DNA from: Chloroflexota bacterium
GTDB lineage: Bacteria; Chloroflexota; Limnocylindria; QHBO01
NCBI GenBank assembly: GCA_013697395.1
Contig: JACCWY010000421.1
Span: forward strand, 1-6,238
Direction: 5' to 3'
Length of the DNA stretch: 6,238 bases
The notes below the pieces were generated by a model that was not told the DNA's origin, made no database searches, and saw nothing but the letters and a program-made list of their open reading frames with translations. The position numbers and the translations under genes are program-made. Every line of letters begins with the position of its first letter. Position 1 is the first letter of the stretch. Below are positions 1 through 6,090 of this stretch, in pieces.

Positions 1-453
1 GCCTGGGAGGCGGCGGTCGCCGGCCGCCGCGCGCTCGGGCGTCCCTTCGAGGTCGCGGCCGTGCTGACGGAGCTTGCCGTGGTCCTGGTCGCAGGACGCC
101 GGCGCGAGGACGGCGCGGCTGCGCTGGCGGAGTCCCACGCCATCACGACGGACCTGCGCGCGCGGCCCCTGCGAGCCACCATCGAGTCGCTCGCGCGCCG
201 CGCGCGGATCGGCCTGGAGGGGGTTGATACCGCCGACGATGCGGCGGATCGGATCGGGCTCACCCGGCGCGAGCGCGAGGTGCTCTCGCTGCTTGCGGAC
301 GGGCGCAGCAACCGCCAGATCGGCACCGAGCTGTTCATGGCCGAGAGCACGGCCGGGGTCCACGTCAGCCGCATCCTCGCCAAGCTGGGTGTCACGCGGC
401 GGAGCGAGGCGGCGGTCGTGGCGCACCGCCTGGGCCTGTCGCGCATCAGCTGA
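1..453 (+). CDS. LuxR-family transcriptional regulator, C-terminal part (5' end outside window)
   Basis: The reading frame is open from base 1 and ends at a TGA, giving 150 visible residues. The N-terminal part of the gene lies to the left. Visible residues 1 to about 80 are Ala/Arg/Leu-rich helices resembling the helical repeat tail of MalT-like (STAND ATPase) LuxR regulators. A LuxR-type helix-turn-helix fills residues about 87 to 147: it opens with LTRREREVLSLLADGRSNRQ, continues through an IGTELFMAESTAGVHVSRIL recognition region, and ends with the usual KLGV and EAAVVAHRLGL. Family knowledge says such domains bind DNA as dimers and control nearby or distant promoters; the signal-sensing part is not visible. 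The gene ends 28 nt before the next start, on the same strand. A two-component response regulator is less likely, because the residues before the HTH look like a helical repeat rather than a receiver domain. The GTG at 61 is internal, not the true start. Confidence 0.88.
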   Translation, partial: AWEAAVAGRRALGRPFEVAAVLTELAVVLVAGRRREDGAAALAESHAITTDLRARPLRATIESLARRARIGLEGVDTADDAADRIGLTRREREVLSLLADGRSNRQIGTELFMAESTAGVHVSRILAKLGVTRRSEAAVVAHRLGLSRIS

Positions 454-467
454 CGCACGGCGGCCGC

Positions 468-473
468 TATCCT
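468..473 (+). promoter_or_regulatory. Candidate -10 box (TATCCT) for a leaderless yibEF transcript
   Basis: TATCCT fits the TANNNT form of a sigma-70 -10 element and sits 8 nt upstream of the ATG at 482. No good Shine-Dalgarno sequence lies before that ATG; GACGGA at 476-481 is weak and directly abuts it. No -35 hexamer is seen at the usual 16-18 nt spacing. The same arrangement recurs before metK, which supports it. It is a sequence-pattern inference only. Confidence 0.4.
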
Positions 474-481
474 CGACGGAA

Positions 482-1618
482 ATGGACTCCGTGGCGCGCC
501 GCATCGGCGCATCGTTGCCGGCCATCGGCATCGGTGCCGCGCTCGTCGTCGGGCTGTGGCTCCTGCCGGATCTCACGCCGTCCGACGCCATCCCGGTCAT
601 CGGCCAGCAGACGGACCGTGGACGCATCGTCGAGGATCTCGGTACCGATGCCACCGGGCTTCCCCTCTTCGTCGTCGAGCTTCCCGGCGGGGAGCGCGTC
701 GAGGCCGTCGTCCAGGACGGCTCCGCCGCCATGCCGGGCATCTCGTCGCGTCAGCCCTACGAGGTCGGCGACGACGTCGTGGTGACCCGCTTCGGCGGTC
801 CGGCGGCCGTGCCGTTCGCCGCCATCACGGAGCCGTGGCGGCTGCCGCTGCTGGGCCTCGTGGCCGCGATCTTCGCCGCGGCGGTGCTCGTCGTCGGCGG
901 GCTGCGTGGTGCCCGCTCGCTGGTGGCCCTGGCGCTGACCCTGACCGTCGTCGTGAAGCTCGTGGTTCCGCTGCTGCTGCGCGGTTTCGACCCGATCCTG
1001 CTCGCCGTCGGGGTGGCCGCCGCGGTCACGCTGGCGACGCTCCTGCTGACCGAGGGGTTCAGCCGCATCACCCTGGCGGCGACCGTCGGCACCTGCGCCG
1101 CGCTCGTGTTGACGGCGCTCCTTGCCGCCGCCTTCACTGCGGCCGCGGGCTTCACGGCGCTCCAGGGAAACGAGTCGATCGCCTTCCTGATCCCGCTGGT
1201 GGGCGATCGGATCGACCTGAACGGGATCCTGCTGGCCGCGACCGTCTTCGGCGCCCTCGGCGTGCTCGACGACGTCACGGTGACGCAGGCGGCCACCGTG
1301 GAGCAGCTGCACCGCGCGGAGCCGACCGCGCGACGCGGCGGGGTCGTGCGGCGCGCGATGCGGGTGGGGCGCTCGCATATCGCCGCGACGGTCAACACGC
1401 TCATGCTGGCCTACCTGGGTGCGGGGCTGCCGCTCCTGCTCCTCTTCGCCCTGGGTGGCCAGTCGCCGCTCGTCGTCCTCAACGGGGAGCTCGTCGCGGT
1501 CGAGGTCATCCGCGCGCTCGTCGGCAGCATCGGCATCGTCGCCGCCGTCCCGCTGACCACCCTCATCGCCGCCGCGGTGATGGTGCCGGCCGAGCCCGCG
1601 GCCAGCACCGCCGCCTGA
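482..1618 (+). CDS. YibE/F family membrane protein (single-chain YibE-YibF)
   Basis: This 378-residue polytopic inner-membrane protein belongs to the YibE/F family, whose molecular role is not established. A hydrophobic segment at residues 11-25 is followed by a soluble region to about 116, probably outside the membrane, that is rich in beta-type segments. About seven further hydrophobic segments lie near 121-141, 146-166, 171-189, 196-222, 247-262, 303-325 and 342-368. Family hallmarks are GALGVLDDVTVTQA at 257-270 and the stretch VGRSHIAATVNTLMLAYLGA at 295-314, followed by a Leu-rich helix. The form resembles actinobacterial YibE/F proteins, where both halves are on one chain; Firmicutes often encode them separately. 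ATG 482 is chosen because it begins just before the first membrane segment and follows a TATCCT box. GTG at 491 is possible. It is followed by metK after 21 nt. Family assignment is firm; a transport role would be a guess. Confidence 0.88.
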   Translation: MDSVARRIGASLPAIGIGAALVVGLWLLPDLTPSDAIPVIGQQTDRGRIVEDLGTDATGLPLFVVELPGGERVEAVVQDGSAAMPGISSRQPYEVGDDVVVTRFGGPAAVPFAAITEPWRLPLLGLVAAIFAAAVLVVGGLRGARSLVALALTLTVVVKLVVPLLLRGFDPILLAVGVAAAVTLATLLLTEGFSRITLAATVGTCAALVLTALLAAAFTAAAGFTALQGNESIAFLIPLVGDRIDLNGILLAATVFGALGVLDDVTVTQAATVEQLHRAEPTARRGGVVRRAMRVGRSHIAATVNTLMLAYLGAGLPLLLLFALGGQSPLVVLNGELVAVEVIRALVGSIGIVAAVPLTTLIAAAVMVPAEPAASTAA

Positions 1619-1625
1619 CCGGCGC

Positions 1626-1631
1626 TACACT
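1626..1631 (+). promoter_or_regulatory. Candidate -10 box (TACACT) for a leaderless metK transcript
   Basis: TACACT lies in the 21-nt gap between yibEF and metK, 8 nt before the metK ATG. It has the same spacing and flanks (GCTANNCTCG) as the box before yibEF. There is no Shine-Dalgarno sequence in the gap, and no recognisable -35 element upstream. No room exists for a SAM riboswitch, so metK is not controlled by one from this position. If real, this is the promoter of the metK to acyltransferase unit. Confidence 0.45.
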
Positions 1632-1639
1632 CGCCGCCG

Positions 1640-2833
1640 ATGAATGCCGCCGCGCCCCGCGCGCTCTTCACCTCGGAATCGGTGACCGAGGGCCATCCGG
1701 ACAAGCTGTGCGACGCGGTGGCCGATGCCATCCTGGACGACGTCCTGTCGCACGACGCGGCGGCCCGTGCCGCGGTCGAGGTGGCGACGACGACCGGCCT
1801 GGTGCTCGTGCTCGGCGAGCTCAGCACCACGCACTACGTCGATGTGCAGGAGGTCGTGCGCCGCACGGTCCGCGAGATCGGCTATACCGACAGCCGGCTC
1901 GGGTTCGACTGGGAAACGTGCGGCACGCTGACCGCCATCAAGGAGCAGTCTCCCGACATCGCGCGCGGCGTCGACCATGCGCTGGAGGCGCGCGAGGGGG
2001 TCGAGGCGGACGAGCTCGGCGCGGGCGACCAGGGCATGATGTTCGGGTACGCGTCGGACGAGTCGGACGAGCTGATGCCGATGCCGATCATGCTCGCCCA
2101 CCGCGTTGCACGTCGGCTTGCCGAAGTGCGCAAGGACGGCACGCTCCCGTTCCTGCGTCCCGACGGAAAGAGCCAGGTTACCGTCGAGTACGACGCCGAC
2201 GGCCGGCCGCGACGGGTGCACACCGTGCTGGTCAGCACGCAGCACGACCCCGACGTCGAGCTCACCGACCTTGCCGCCGCGGTGCGCGAGCACGTGGTCG
2301 AGGTCGCCATCCCGCCCGAGCTGCTCGACGCCGACACCCGGCACTACGTCAACCCGACCGGCCGCTTCGTCATCGGTGGGCCGATGGGGGACTCGGGCCT
2401 GTCGGGCCGCAAGATCATCGTTGACACGTACGGTGGCATGGCCCGCCACGGCGGCGGCAGCTTCTCCGGGAAGGACCCCACCAAGGTCGACCGATCCGGT
2501 GCCTACATGGCGCGCTACGTCGCGAAGAACGTCGTGGCCGCCGGCCTGGCACGTCGTTGCGAGATCCAGCTCGCCTACGCCATCGGGGTCGCCCACCCGC
2601 TCGCCATCAACGTCGAAACGTTCGGGACCGGCTCGATCGCCGACACGTCGCTCGCGCAGGTCGTCGAGCGCACCTTCGACCTGCGGCCCGGCGCCATCAT
2701 CCGCGACCTCGACCTGCGGCGACCGATCTATCGTCGCACCGCGGCGTACGGGCACTTCGGGCGCGATGACCTCGACCTTCCGTGGGAGCGGATCGAGCGC
2801 GGCGACGAGCTGAGCGCGGCGGTCCGCCGCTAG
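1640..2833 (+). CDS. metK: S-adenosylmethionine synthetase (methionine adenosyltransferase)
   Basis: MetK joins methionine and ATP to form S-adenosylmethionine, releasing phosphate and pyrophosphate. The enzyme is cytosolic and supplies methyl groups. The 397-residue length fits the family (about 380-400). The N-terminal TSESVTEGHPDK at residues 11-22 contains the catalytic His19 and the metal-binding Asp21. GAGDQGMMFGY at 127-137 is family signature 1, and GGGSFSGKD at 271-279 is signature 2, carrying the phosphate-loop Lys278. EQSPDIA and the conserved LMP-x-PI-x-LAH segment are also present. No key residue seems missing, so it should be active. ATG 1640 is chosen because the protein then opens directly into the conserved N terminus, and a TACACT box lies 8 nt upstream. 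It probably leads the five-gene unit; the next start is 8 nt beyond its TAG. Confidence 0.97.
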   Translation: MNAAAPRALFTSESVTEGHPDKLCDAVADAILDDVLSHDAAARAAVEVATTTGLVLVLGELSTTHYVDVQEVVRRTVREIGYTDSRLGFDWETCGTLTAIKEQSPDIARGVDHALEAREGVEADELGAGDQGMMFGYASDESDELMPMPIMLAHRVARRLAEVRKDGTLPFLRPDGKSQVTVEYDADGRPRRVHTVLVSTQHDPDVELTDLAAAVREHVVEVAIPPELLDADTRHYVNPTGRFVIGGPMGDSGLSGRKIIVDTYGGMARHGGGSFSGKDPTKVDRSGAYMARYVAKNVVAAGLARRCEIQLAYAIGVAHPLAINVETFGTGSIADTSLAQVVERTFDLRPGAIIRDLDLRRPIYRRTAAYGHFGRDDLDLPWERIERGDELSAAVRR

Positions 2834-2841
2834 GCCGCGCG

Positions 2842-3486
2842 ATGGGCAGCGGCCACGCGCACCCACACAACGACCGGTCATGGGGCGAGCCTCGGCCGGG
2901 TCTCTTCGGCCGCCTCGTCGGTCGAGCCAGGACGATGCTCGGCCTCCGGATATCGCCGCCGCGGACCGGCCTGCGCGAGCTCCCGCTCGCCCTCCGCCAC
3001 GGCGACCTCGCCACCCGCTATCTCGACGCGGAGCGCGACGACGATCACCGCCGCGCTGGCACTGCCGCAGTGTCGGCCATGGACCGGGCGATCGAGGACG
3101 GCGAGTGGTGGGCCGCAGACATCTGGGCGCACCGCGGGCTGTGGCACTTCGAGAGGGCCGATGTCCCGCTCCAGGCGGCGCGCCAGGCGCGCCGTATCGG
3201 CGATCTGCGCTCAGCGGCGGGAGACCCCGACAGCGCGCGCCGCTACTATGCCGAGGCGATCGACGAGTCGCGCGACATCGGTGCCGAGCACGAGCAGGGG
3301 CTCGCCGCCCTGGGACTGGGCCGGGCGCTGCTGGAGCTCGGCGAGGTGACGAGCGGCCGGCGCCTGGCCGGGGCGGCGGAGACGTTGCTGGCTCGCGCGG
3401 GCGCGCCGCAGGGCGAGGTCGAGTCCGCCCGCCGGCTGCGCGGCGAGGAGCTGGTGCTCGGCGAGCAGACGGAGGAGCGCGAATGA
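2842..3486 (+). CDS. Hypothetical protein with TPR-like helical repeats
   Basis: I do not recognise this 214-residue protein. From about residue 60 it appears almost wholly helical. Two TPR-like helix pairs can be seen: one near 111-143 with the turn AAGDPDSARRYYAEAID, and one near 151-184 containing GLAALGLGRALLELGE. A looser, Trp-rich pair (EDGEWWAADIWAHRGLWHFE) precedes them. There is no signal peptide or membrane segment, so it is probably cytosolic, and TPR-like folds usually bind other proteins. The first about 30 residues are His/Pro/Arg-rich and look disordered. ATG 2842, 8 nt after the metK stop, has no clear ribosome site. ATG 2935 (residue 32), preceded by AGGAC, is a credible alternative that keeps the whole folded part. 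The final TGA overlaps the proC ATG (ATGA), so the two are probably translationally coupled. Being a real gene is well supported by codon pattern and gene packing; the function is unknown. Confidence 0.75.
   Translation: MGSGHAHPHNDRSWGEPRPGLFGRLVGRARTMLGLRISPPRTGLRELPLALRHGDLATRYLDAERDDDHRRAGTAAVSAMDRAIEDGEWWAADIWAHRGLWHFERADVPLQAARQARRIGDLRSAAGDPDSARRYYAEAIDESRDIGAEHEQGLAALGLGRALLELGEVTSGRRLAGAAETLLARAGAPQGEVESARRLRGEELVLGEQTEERE
3471..3477 (+). promoter_or_regulatory. Shine-Dalgarno sequence for proC (GGAGGAG)
   Basis: GGAGGAG lies 5 nt before the ATG at 3483, inside the end of the TPR gene. It decides the proC start in favour of the ATGA overlap rather than the in-frame ATG at 3501. It contrasts with the absence of such a site before yibEF and metK. 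Confidence 0.7.
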
Positions 3487-4328
3487 CGGCACGACGCCGG
3501 ATGCGGGTCGGGATCATCGGGGCGGGTGTCATGGCCGAGGCCATGATCGCGGGACTCCTTGCCGACCGCGCCGTGATCCCCGAGCTGCTCGCCGCCTCGC
3601 ACCCCCGCCGTGAGCGGCGCGACGCGCTGGCCGAGCGGCACGGCATCGCGCCAGTGGCCGCCAACCGTGACGCGCTGCCGGAGGCCGAGATCGTCGTCCT
3701 GGCCGTGAAGCCACAGATGCTGACGCGCGTCATGCGCGAGCTTCGCGGCCGGCTCGGCGCGGAGCAGATCGTCCTCTCGATCGTGGCCGGCGCCACCATT
3801 CGCACGCTCGTGGAGGGTCTCCAGCATGCGGCGGTGGTGCGCGCCATGCCCAACACGCCGTCACAGATCCGGCGCGGGATCAGCGTGTGGTCGGCGTCCG
3901 ATGCGTGCACCGCGCGCCAGCGGGATCTCGCCCGGGCCGTTCTGCGAGCCCTCGGCGACGAGCGGCAGGTGGCCGACGAATCGTTCGTGGCCATGGCCAC
4001 CGCGCTCTCGGGCACGGGCCCGACCTATCTGTTCGCCGTCATGGAGGCGCTCATCGACGCCGGCGTCCACCTCGGCTTCCCGCGCGAGCTGGCGCACGAC
4101 CTCGTGGTCGCCACGCTCGTGGGCTCGTCCGAGTACGCGCAGCAGTCGGAGCTGCACCCCGCGCAGCTGCGGAACGCGGTGACGTCGCCGGGCGGCACGA
4201 GCGCGGCAGCCATCTACGAGCTCGAGAAGGGACGCATCCGCACGGTCTTCAGCGATGCGGTGTGGGCCGCCTACCGTCGCACGCTCGAGCTGGGCGAGCG
4301 CCTCGAGGCGGAGGTCGAGCGCGACTAG
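3483..4328 (+). CDS. proC: Pyrroline-5-carboxylate reductase
   Basis: ProC performs the last step of proline synthesis, reducing 1-pyrroline-5-carboxylate with NAD(P)H in the cytosol. The 281-residue length is typical (about 270-280). The Rossmann dinucleotide-binding start VGIIGAGVMAEAM occupies residues 9-21. VVLAVKPQ ends at 78, RAMPNTP is at 120-126 and ALSGTGPTY at 174-182. The C-terminal family signature is at 231-248 (NAVTSPGGTSAAAIYELE), containing the substrate-binding Thr/Ser cluster. All expected motifs are intact. The start overlaps the TPR gene stop by 4 nt (ATGA), with a strong GGAGGAG site. The stop TAG shares its last base with the GTG of the next gene. No other proline-pathway gene (proA, proB) is in the window, so its place here looks like operon packing, not pathway grouping. 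Confidence 0.97.
   Translation: MTARRRMRVGIIGAGVMAEAMIAGLLADRAVIPELLAASHPRRERRDALAERHGIAPVAANRDALPEAEIVVLAVKPQMLTRVMRELRGRLGAEQIVLSIVAGATIRTLVEGLQHAAVVRAMPNTPSQIRRGISVWSASDACTARQRDLARAVLRALGDERQVADESFVAMATALSGTGPTYLFAVMEALIDAGVHLGFPRELAHDLVVATLVGSSEYAQQSELHPAQLRNAVTSPGGTSAAAIYELEKGRIRTVFSDAVWAAYRRTLELGERLEAEVERD
4310..4315 (+). promoter_or_regulatory. Possible Shine-Dalgarno sequence for manC (GGAGGT)
   Basis: GGAGGT lies within the proC 3' end, 12 nt before the GTG at 4328. The spacing is longer than the 5-9 nt optimum, so translation may depend partly on coupling to proC through the shared base in TAGTG. Confidence 0.4.
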
Positions 4329-5398
4329 TGTTCGCCGTCGTTATGGCCGGCGGCGCCGGCACCCGCCTCTGGCCGCTGTCGCGACGTGGCACCCCGAAGC
4401 AGCTCCTGGCGCTGACCGGTGACACGAGCCTGCTCCAGCAGACCGTCGCGCGGGTCGGTTCGATCCTCAAGCCACAGGACATCTACGTCATCACCGGCGA
4501 TGCCCAGGTGCGCGCGACTCGGAGCCAGCTCCCACAGCTCCCGGAGGAGAACGTCCTCGGCGAGCCGCTGTCCCGGTCGACAGCCGTCGCTGCGGCACTC
4601 GCCACCGTCCTCGTTCGGCGCGAGAGCGACGAGGTCGCGCTCGCCCTGCCCGCCGACCACTTCGTCGCGGACGAGAAGGCGTTCGCCGACGCGCTGCGCG
4701 AAGCCGCCCACGTCGCCGAACGTGGCTATCTCGTGACCCTCGGCGTCGTGCCGACCCACGGCGCCACCGGCTACGGCTACATCAAGGCCGGTGCGCGGCT
4801 CCACCCCAGCTCGCCGACCGCGCTCGTCGAGCGTTTCGTCGAGAAGCCCGATGCGACCCGCGCGGCTGAATTTCTCGAGGAGGGTCAGCACTACTGGAAC
4901 GCCGGCATCTTCGTATGGCGCGTCTACGCCTTCCGACAGGCGATCGAGCGCTTCCAGCCCGAGCTGCACGAAGCCCTCGACCGGATAGCGGCGGTCCATC
5001 GAACTCCCGGCTGGATGAGCCAGGTGCGCGACATCCTCGAGCCGATCCCGGCCATCACGATCGACGTCGGAGTCGCGGAGCCGGCCGCTGCTGAGGGTCG
5101 GATGGCGGTCGTGCCACTGAAAGCCGGGTGGTCCGACATCGGCTCCTGGTCGGCCCTGCTCGAGGCGCTCTCGACCGCGAACGGCGCCGACCTCGTTGCC
5201 AGCGGTCACCACATCGACCGCGATTCCCACCGCGTGCTCGTGCACGCCGGGGAACGGCTGGTCGTCACCGTCGGTCTCGAGGATCTCATCATCGTCGACA
5301 CGCCCGACGCCCTCCTCGTCTGTCACAAGGACCGCGCCGAGGAGATCAAGCCCGTGCTCGACGAGATCGCCCGAACGGCGGGGGAGCGCTACCTCTGA
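4328..5398 (+). CDS. manC: Mannose-1-phosphate guanylyltransferase (GDP-mannose pyrophosphorylase)
   Basis: The enzyme makes GDP-mannose from mannose 1-phosphate and GTP, the activated donor for mannosylated glycans and glycolipids. It acts in the cytosol. The 356-residue protein opens with the nucleotidyltransferase loop AGGAGTRLWPLSR at 7-19 and a following PKQ. The sugar-phosphate-binding FVEKPD is at 170-175, WNAGIFVW at 190-197 and GWSDIGSW at 267-274. After about 300 comes the usual C-terminal segment (LEDLIIVDTPDALLVCHKDR). It lacks the cupin phosphomannose isomerase domain of the about 470-residue bifunctional type, so mannose 6-phosphate must be made elsewhere. GTG 4328 is the start: it is the only credible start codon before the conserved VMAGGAGTR and shares one base with the proC stop. 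Other sugar-1-phosphate specificities are less likely given FVEKP and GWSDIGSW. The acyltransferase follows directly. Confidence 0.94.
   Translation: MFAVVMAGGAGTRLWPLSRRGTPKQLLALTGDTSLLQQTVARVGSILKPQDIYVITGDAQVRATRSQLPQLPEENVLGEPLSRSTAVAAALATVLVRRESDEVALALPADHFVADEKAFADALREAAHVAERGYLVTLGVVPTHGATGYGYIKAGARLHPSSPTALVERFVEKPDATRAAEFLEEGQHYWNAGIFVWRVYAFRQAIERFQPELHEALDRIAAVHRTPGWMSQVRDILEPIPAITIDVGVAEPAAAEGRMAVVPLKAGWSDIGSWSALLEALSTANGADLVASGHHIDRDSHRVLVHAGERLVVTVGLEDLIIVDTPDALLVCHKDRAEEIKPVLDEIARTAGERYL
5380..5386 (+). promoter_or_regulatory. Purine-rich Shine-Dalgarno candidate (GGGGGAG) before a CTG codon
   Basis: GGGGGAG lies at the manC 3' end, 8 nt before the CTG at 5395 that is in frame with the acyltransferase. 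There is no comparable site before the first ATG at 5446. It therefore supports a non-standard CTG start overlapping the manC stop (CTGA), but a purine run can arise by chance in a GC-rich gene. Confidence 0.35.
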
Positions 5399-5445
5399 CC
5401 TCCGGAGCGCGTCACGCGTGGCTTGCGCGCTTCGTCGGTCGCGCG

Positions 5446-6051
5446 ATGGCGTGGTACGTCAGGCTCGTGGCCGCCACGTGCCAGGTTCGGGGCGCGACCG
5501 TCACCCAGGAGCAGGTCGTGCTCGCCTTCTGGCACGAGTACAACCTCGCCGCCGCGATCGCGGCCTGGCGCATGCGGCGGAGGCCGTACCACGTGAGCTT
5601 CAGCACGCAGACGTTCCGCGGCGAGGTGATGAACGCCATGCTCGCCCGCCTCGGGACCGGCTTCGTGGCGCTGCCCGGCGAGGGTGAGCGATCGGAAGCG
5701 GCGCGCCTGTCGCTCGAGCTGGCGCGCATCGGTCGAGGGGGCGCATCGCCGGTCGTCAGCCCGGACGGTCCGTTCGGTCCGTACCGGCGCGCCAAGCCCG
5801 GGGCGCTGATCGTCGCGCGCGAGGCCGGCATCCCGATCCAGCCGTGGGCCGTCGCGGCGCGCCCGGCGATCCGGCTCAACCGCCGATGGGACCGCCACGT
5901 CTTGCCGCTGCCGTTCTGCCGCCTGCGCGTCTTCGAGGGTGAGCCGATCCGCGTGGTGCCGCGCGAGCCGCTTCGCCCTCTCCTGGCGCGCCTCCAGGCC
6001 GAGCTCGACGCGGTCGCCGCCCGAGCCGATCGGGCGAGCGAATCACGGTAG
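5446..6051 (+). CDS. DUF374 lysophospholipid acyltransferase-like protein
   Basis: The 201-residue product belongs to the DUF374 branch of the lysophospholipid/lipid A acyltransferase superfamily, whose members move acyl chains onto lipid acceptors at the inner membrane face. The true substrate is unknown. AFWHEYN (His30) corresponds to the family's catalytic-type WH motif. SPDGPFGPYRRAKPGALIVA, with P106-P112 as its core, is the strongest family match. WDR at 148-150, PLPF at 154-157 and a following GEPI complete the pattern. Two usual family motifs are altered: the DGE region reads RGE (58-60), and the RGSS region reads LPGEGERSE (76-84). ATG 5446 is the first standard start codon but has no ribosome site. 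CTG 5395 would give 218 residues, a 4-nt overlap with manC and a fuller N-terminal helix. The operon position behind manC hints at a mannose-containing lipid acceptor, which is inference only. Confidence 0.85.
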   Translation: MAWYVRLVAATCQVRGATVTQEQVVLAFWHEYNLAAAIAAWRMRRRPYHVSFSTQTFRGEVMNAMLARLGTGFVALPGEGERSEAARLSLELARIGRGGASPVVSPDGPFGPYRRAKPGALIVAREAGIPIQPWAVAARPAIRLNRRWDRHVLPLPFCRLRVFEGEPIRVVPREPLRPLLARLQAELDAVAARADRASESR

Positions 6052-6090
6052 TCCTCGGTGGTCGGGCCCGGCACTCGGAACTGTCGTCCG

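Noticed and set aside
1619..1639. SAM riboswitch upstream of metK
   Set aside because: The gap is only 21 nt and has no leader to hold one.
2053..2085. Short direct repeats TCGGACGAG and ATGCCG inside metK, considered as slippage or insertion
   Set aside because: They encode the normal, conserved segment ending in LMPMPI and keep the reading frame and family length.
556..2424. 622-codon plus-strand frame spanning yibEF and metK
   Set aside because: The product is a low-complexity Arg/Gly/Ala string overlapping two well-supported genes in another frame; it is a GC-driven shadow.
1625..4015. 796-codon open frame on the minus strand across metK, the TPR gene and most of proC
   Set aside because: The opposite strand encodes proteins with complete family signatures. 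The predicted product is Arg/Ala/Gly-rich with no domain, as expected for antisense frames in GC-rich DNA.
4328..5398. Bifunctional phosphomannose isomerase / GDP-mannose pyrophosphorylase
   Set aside because: The protein ends at about 356 residues, before where the cupin isomerase domain would begin.
6053..6078. Imperfect palindrome around CGGGCCCG (6063-6070) between the two converging genes, considered as a bidirectional terminator
   Set aside because: The perfect core leaves no loop, the outer arms need bulges and G-U pairs, and no T run follows on either strand. Chance GC palindromy is as likely.
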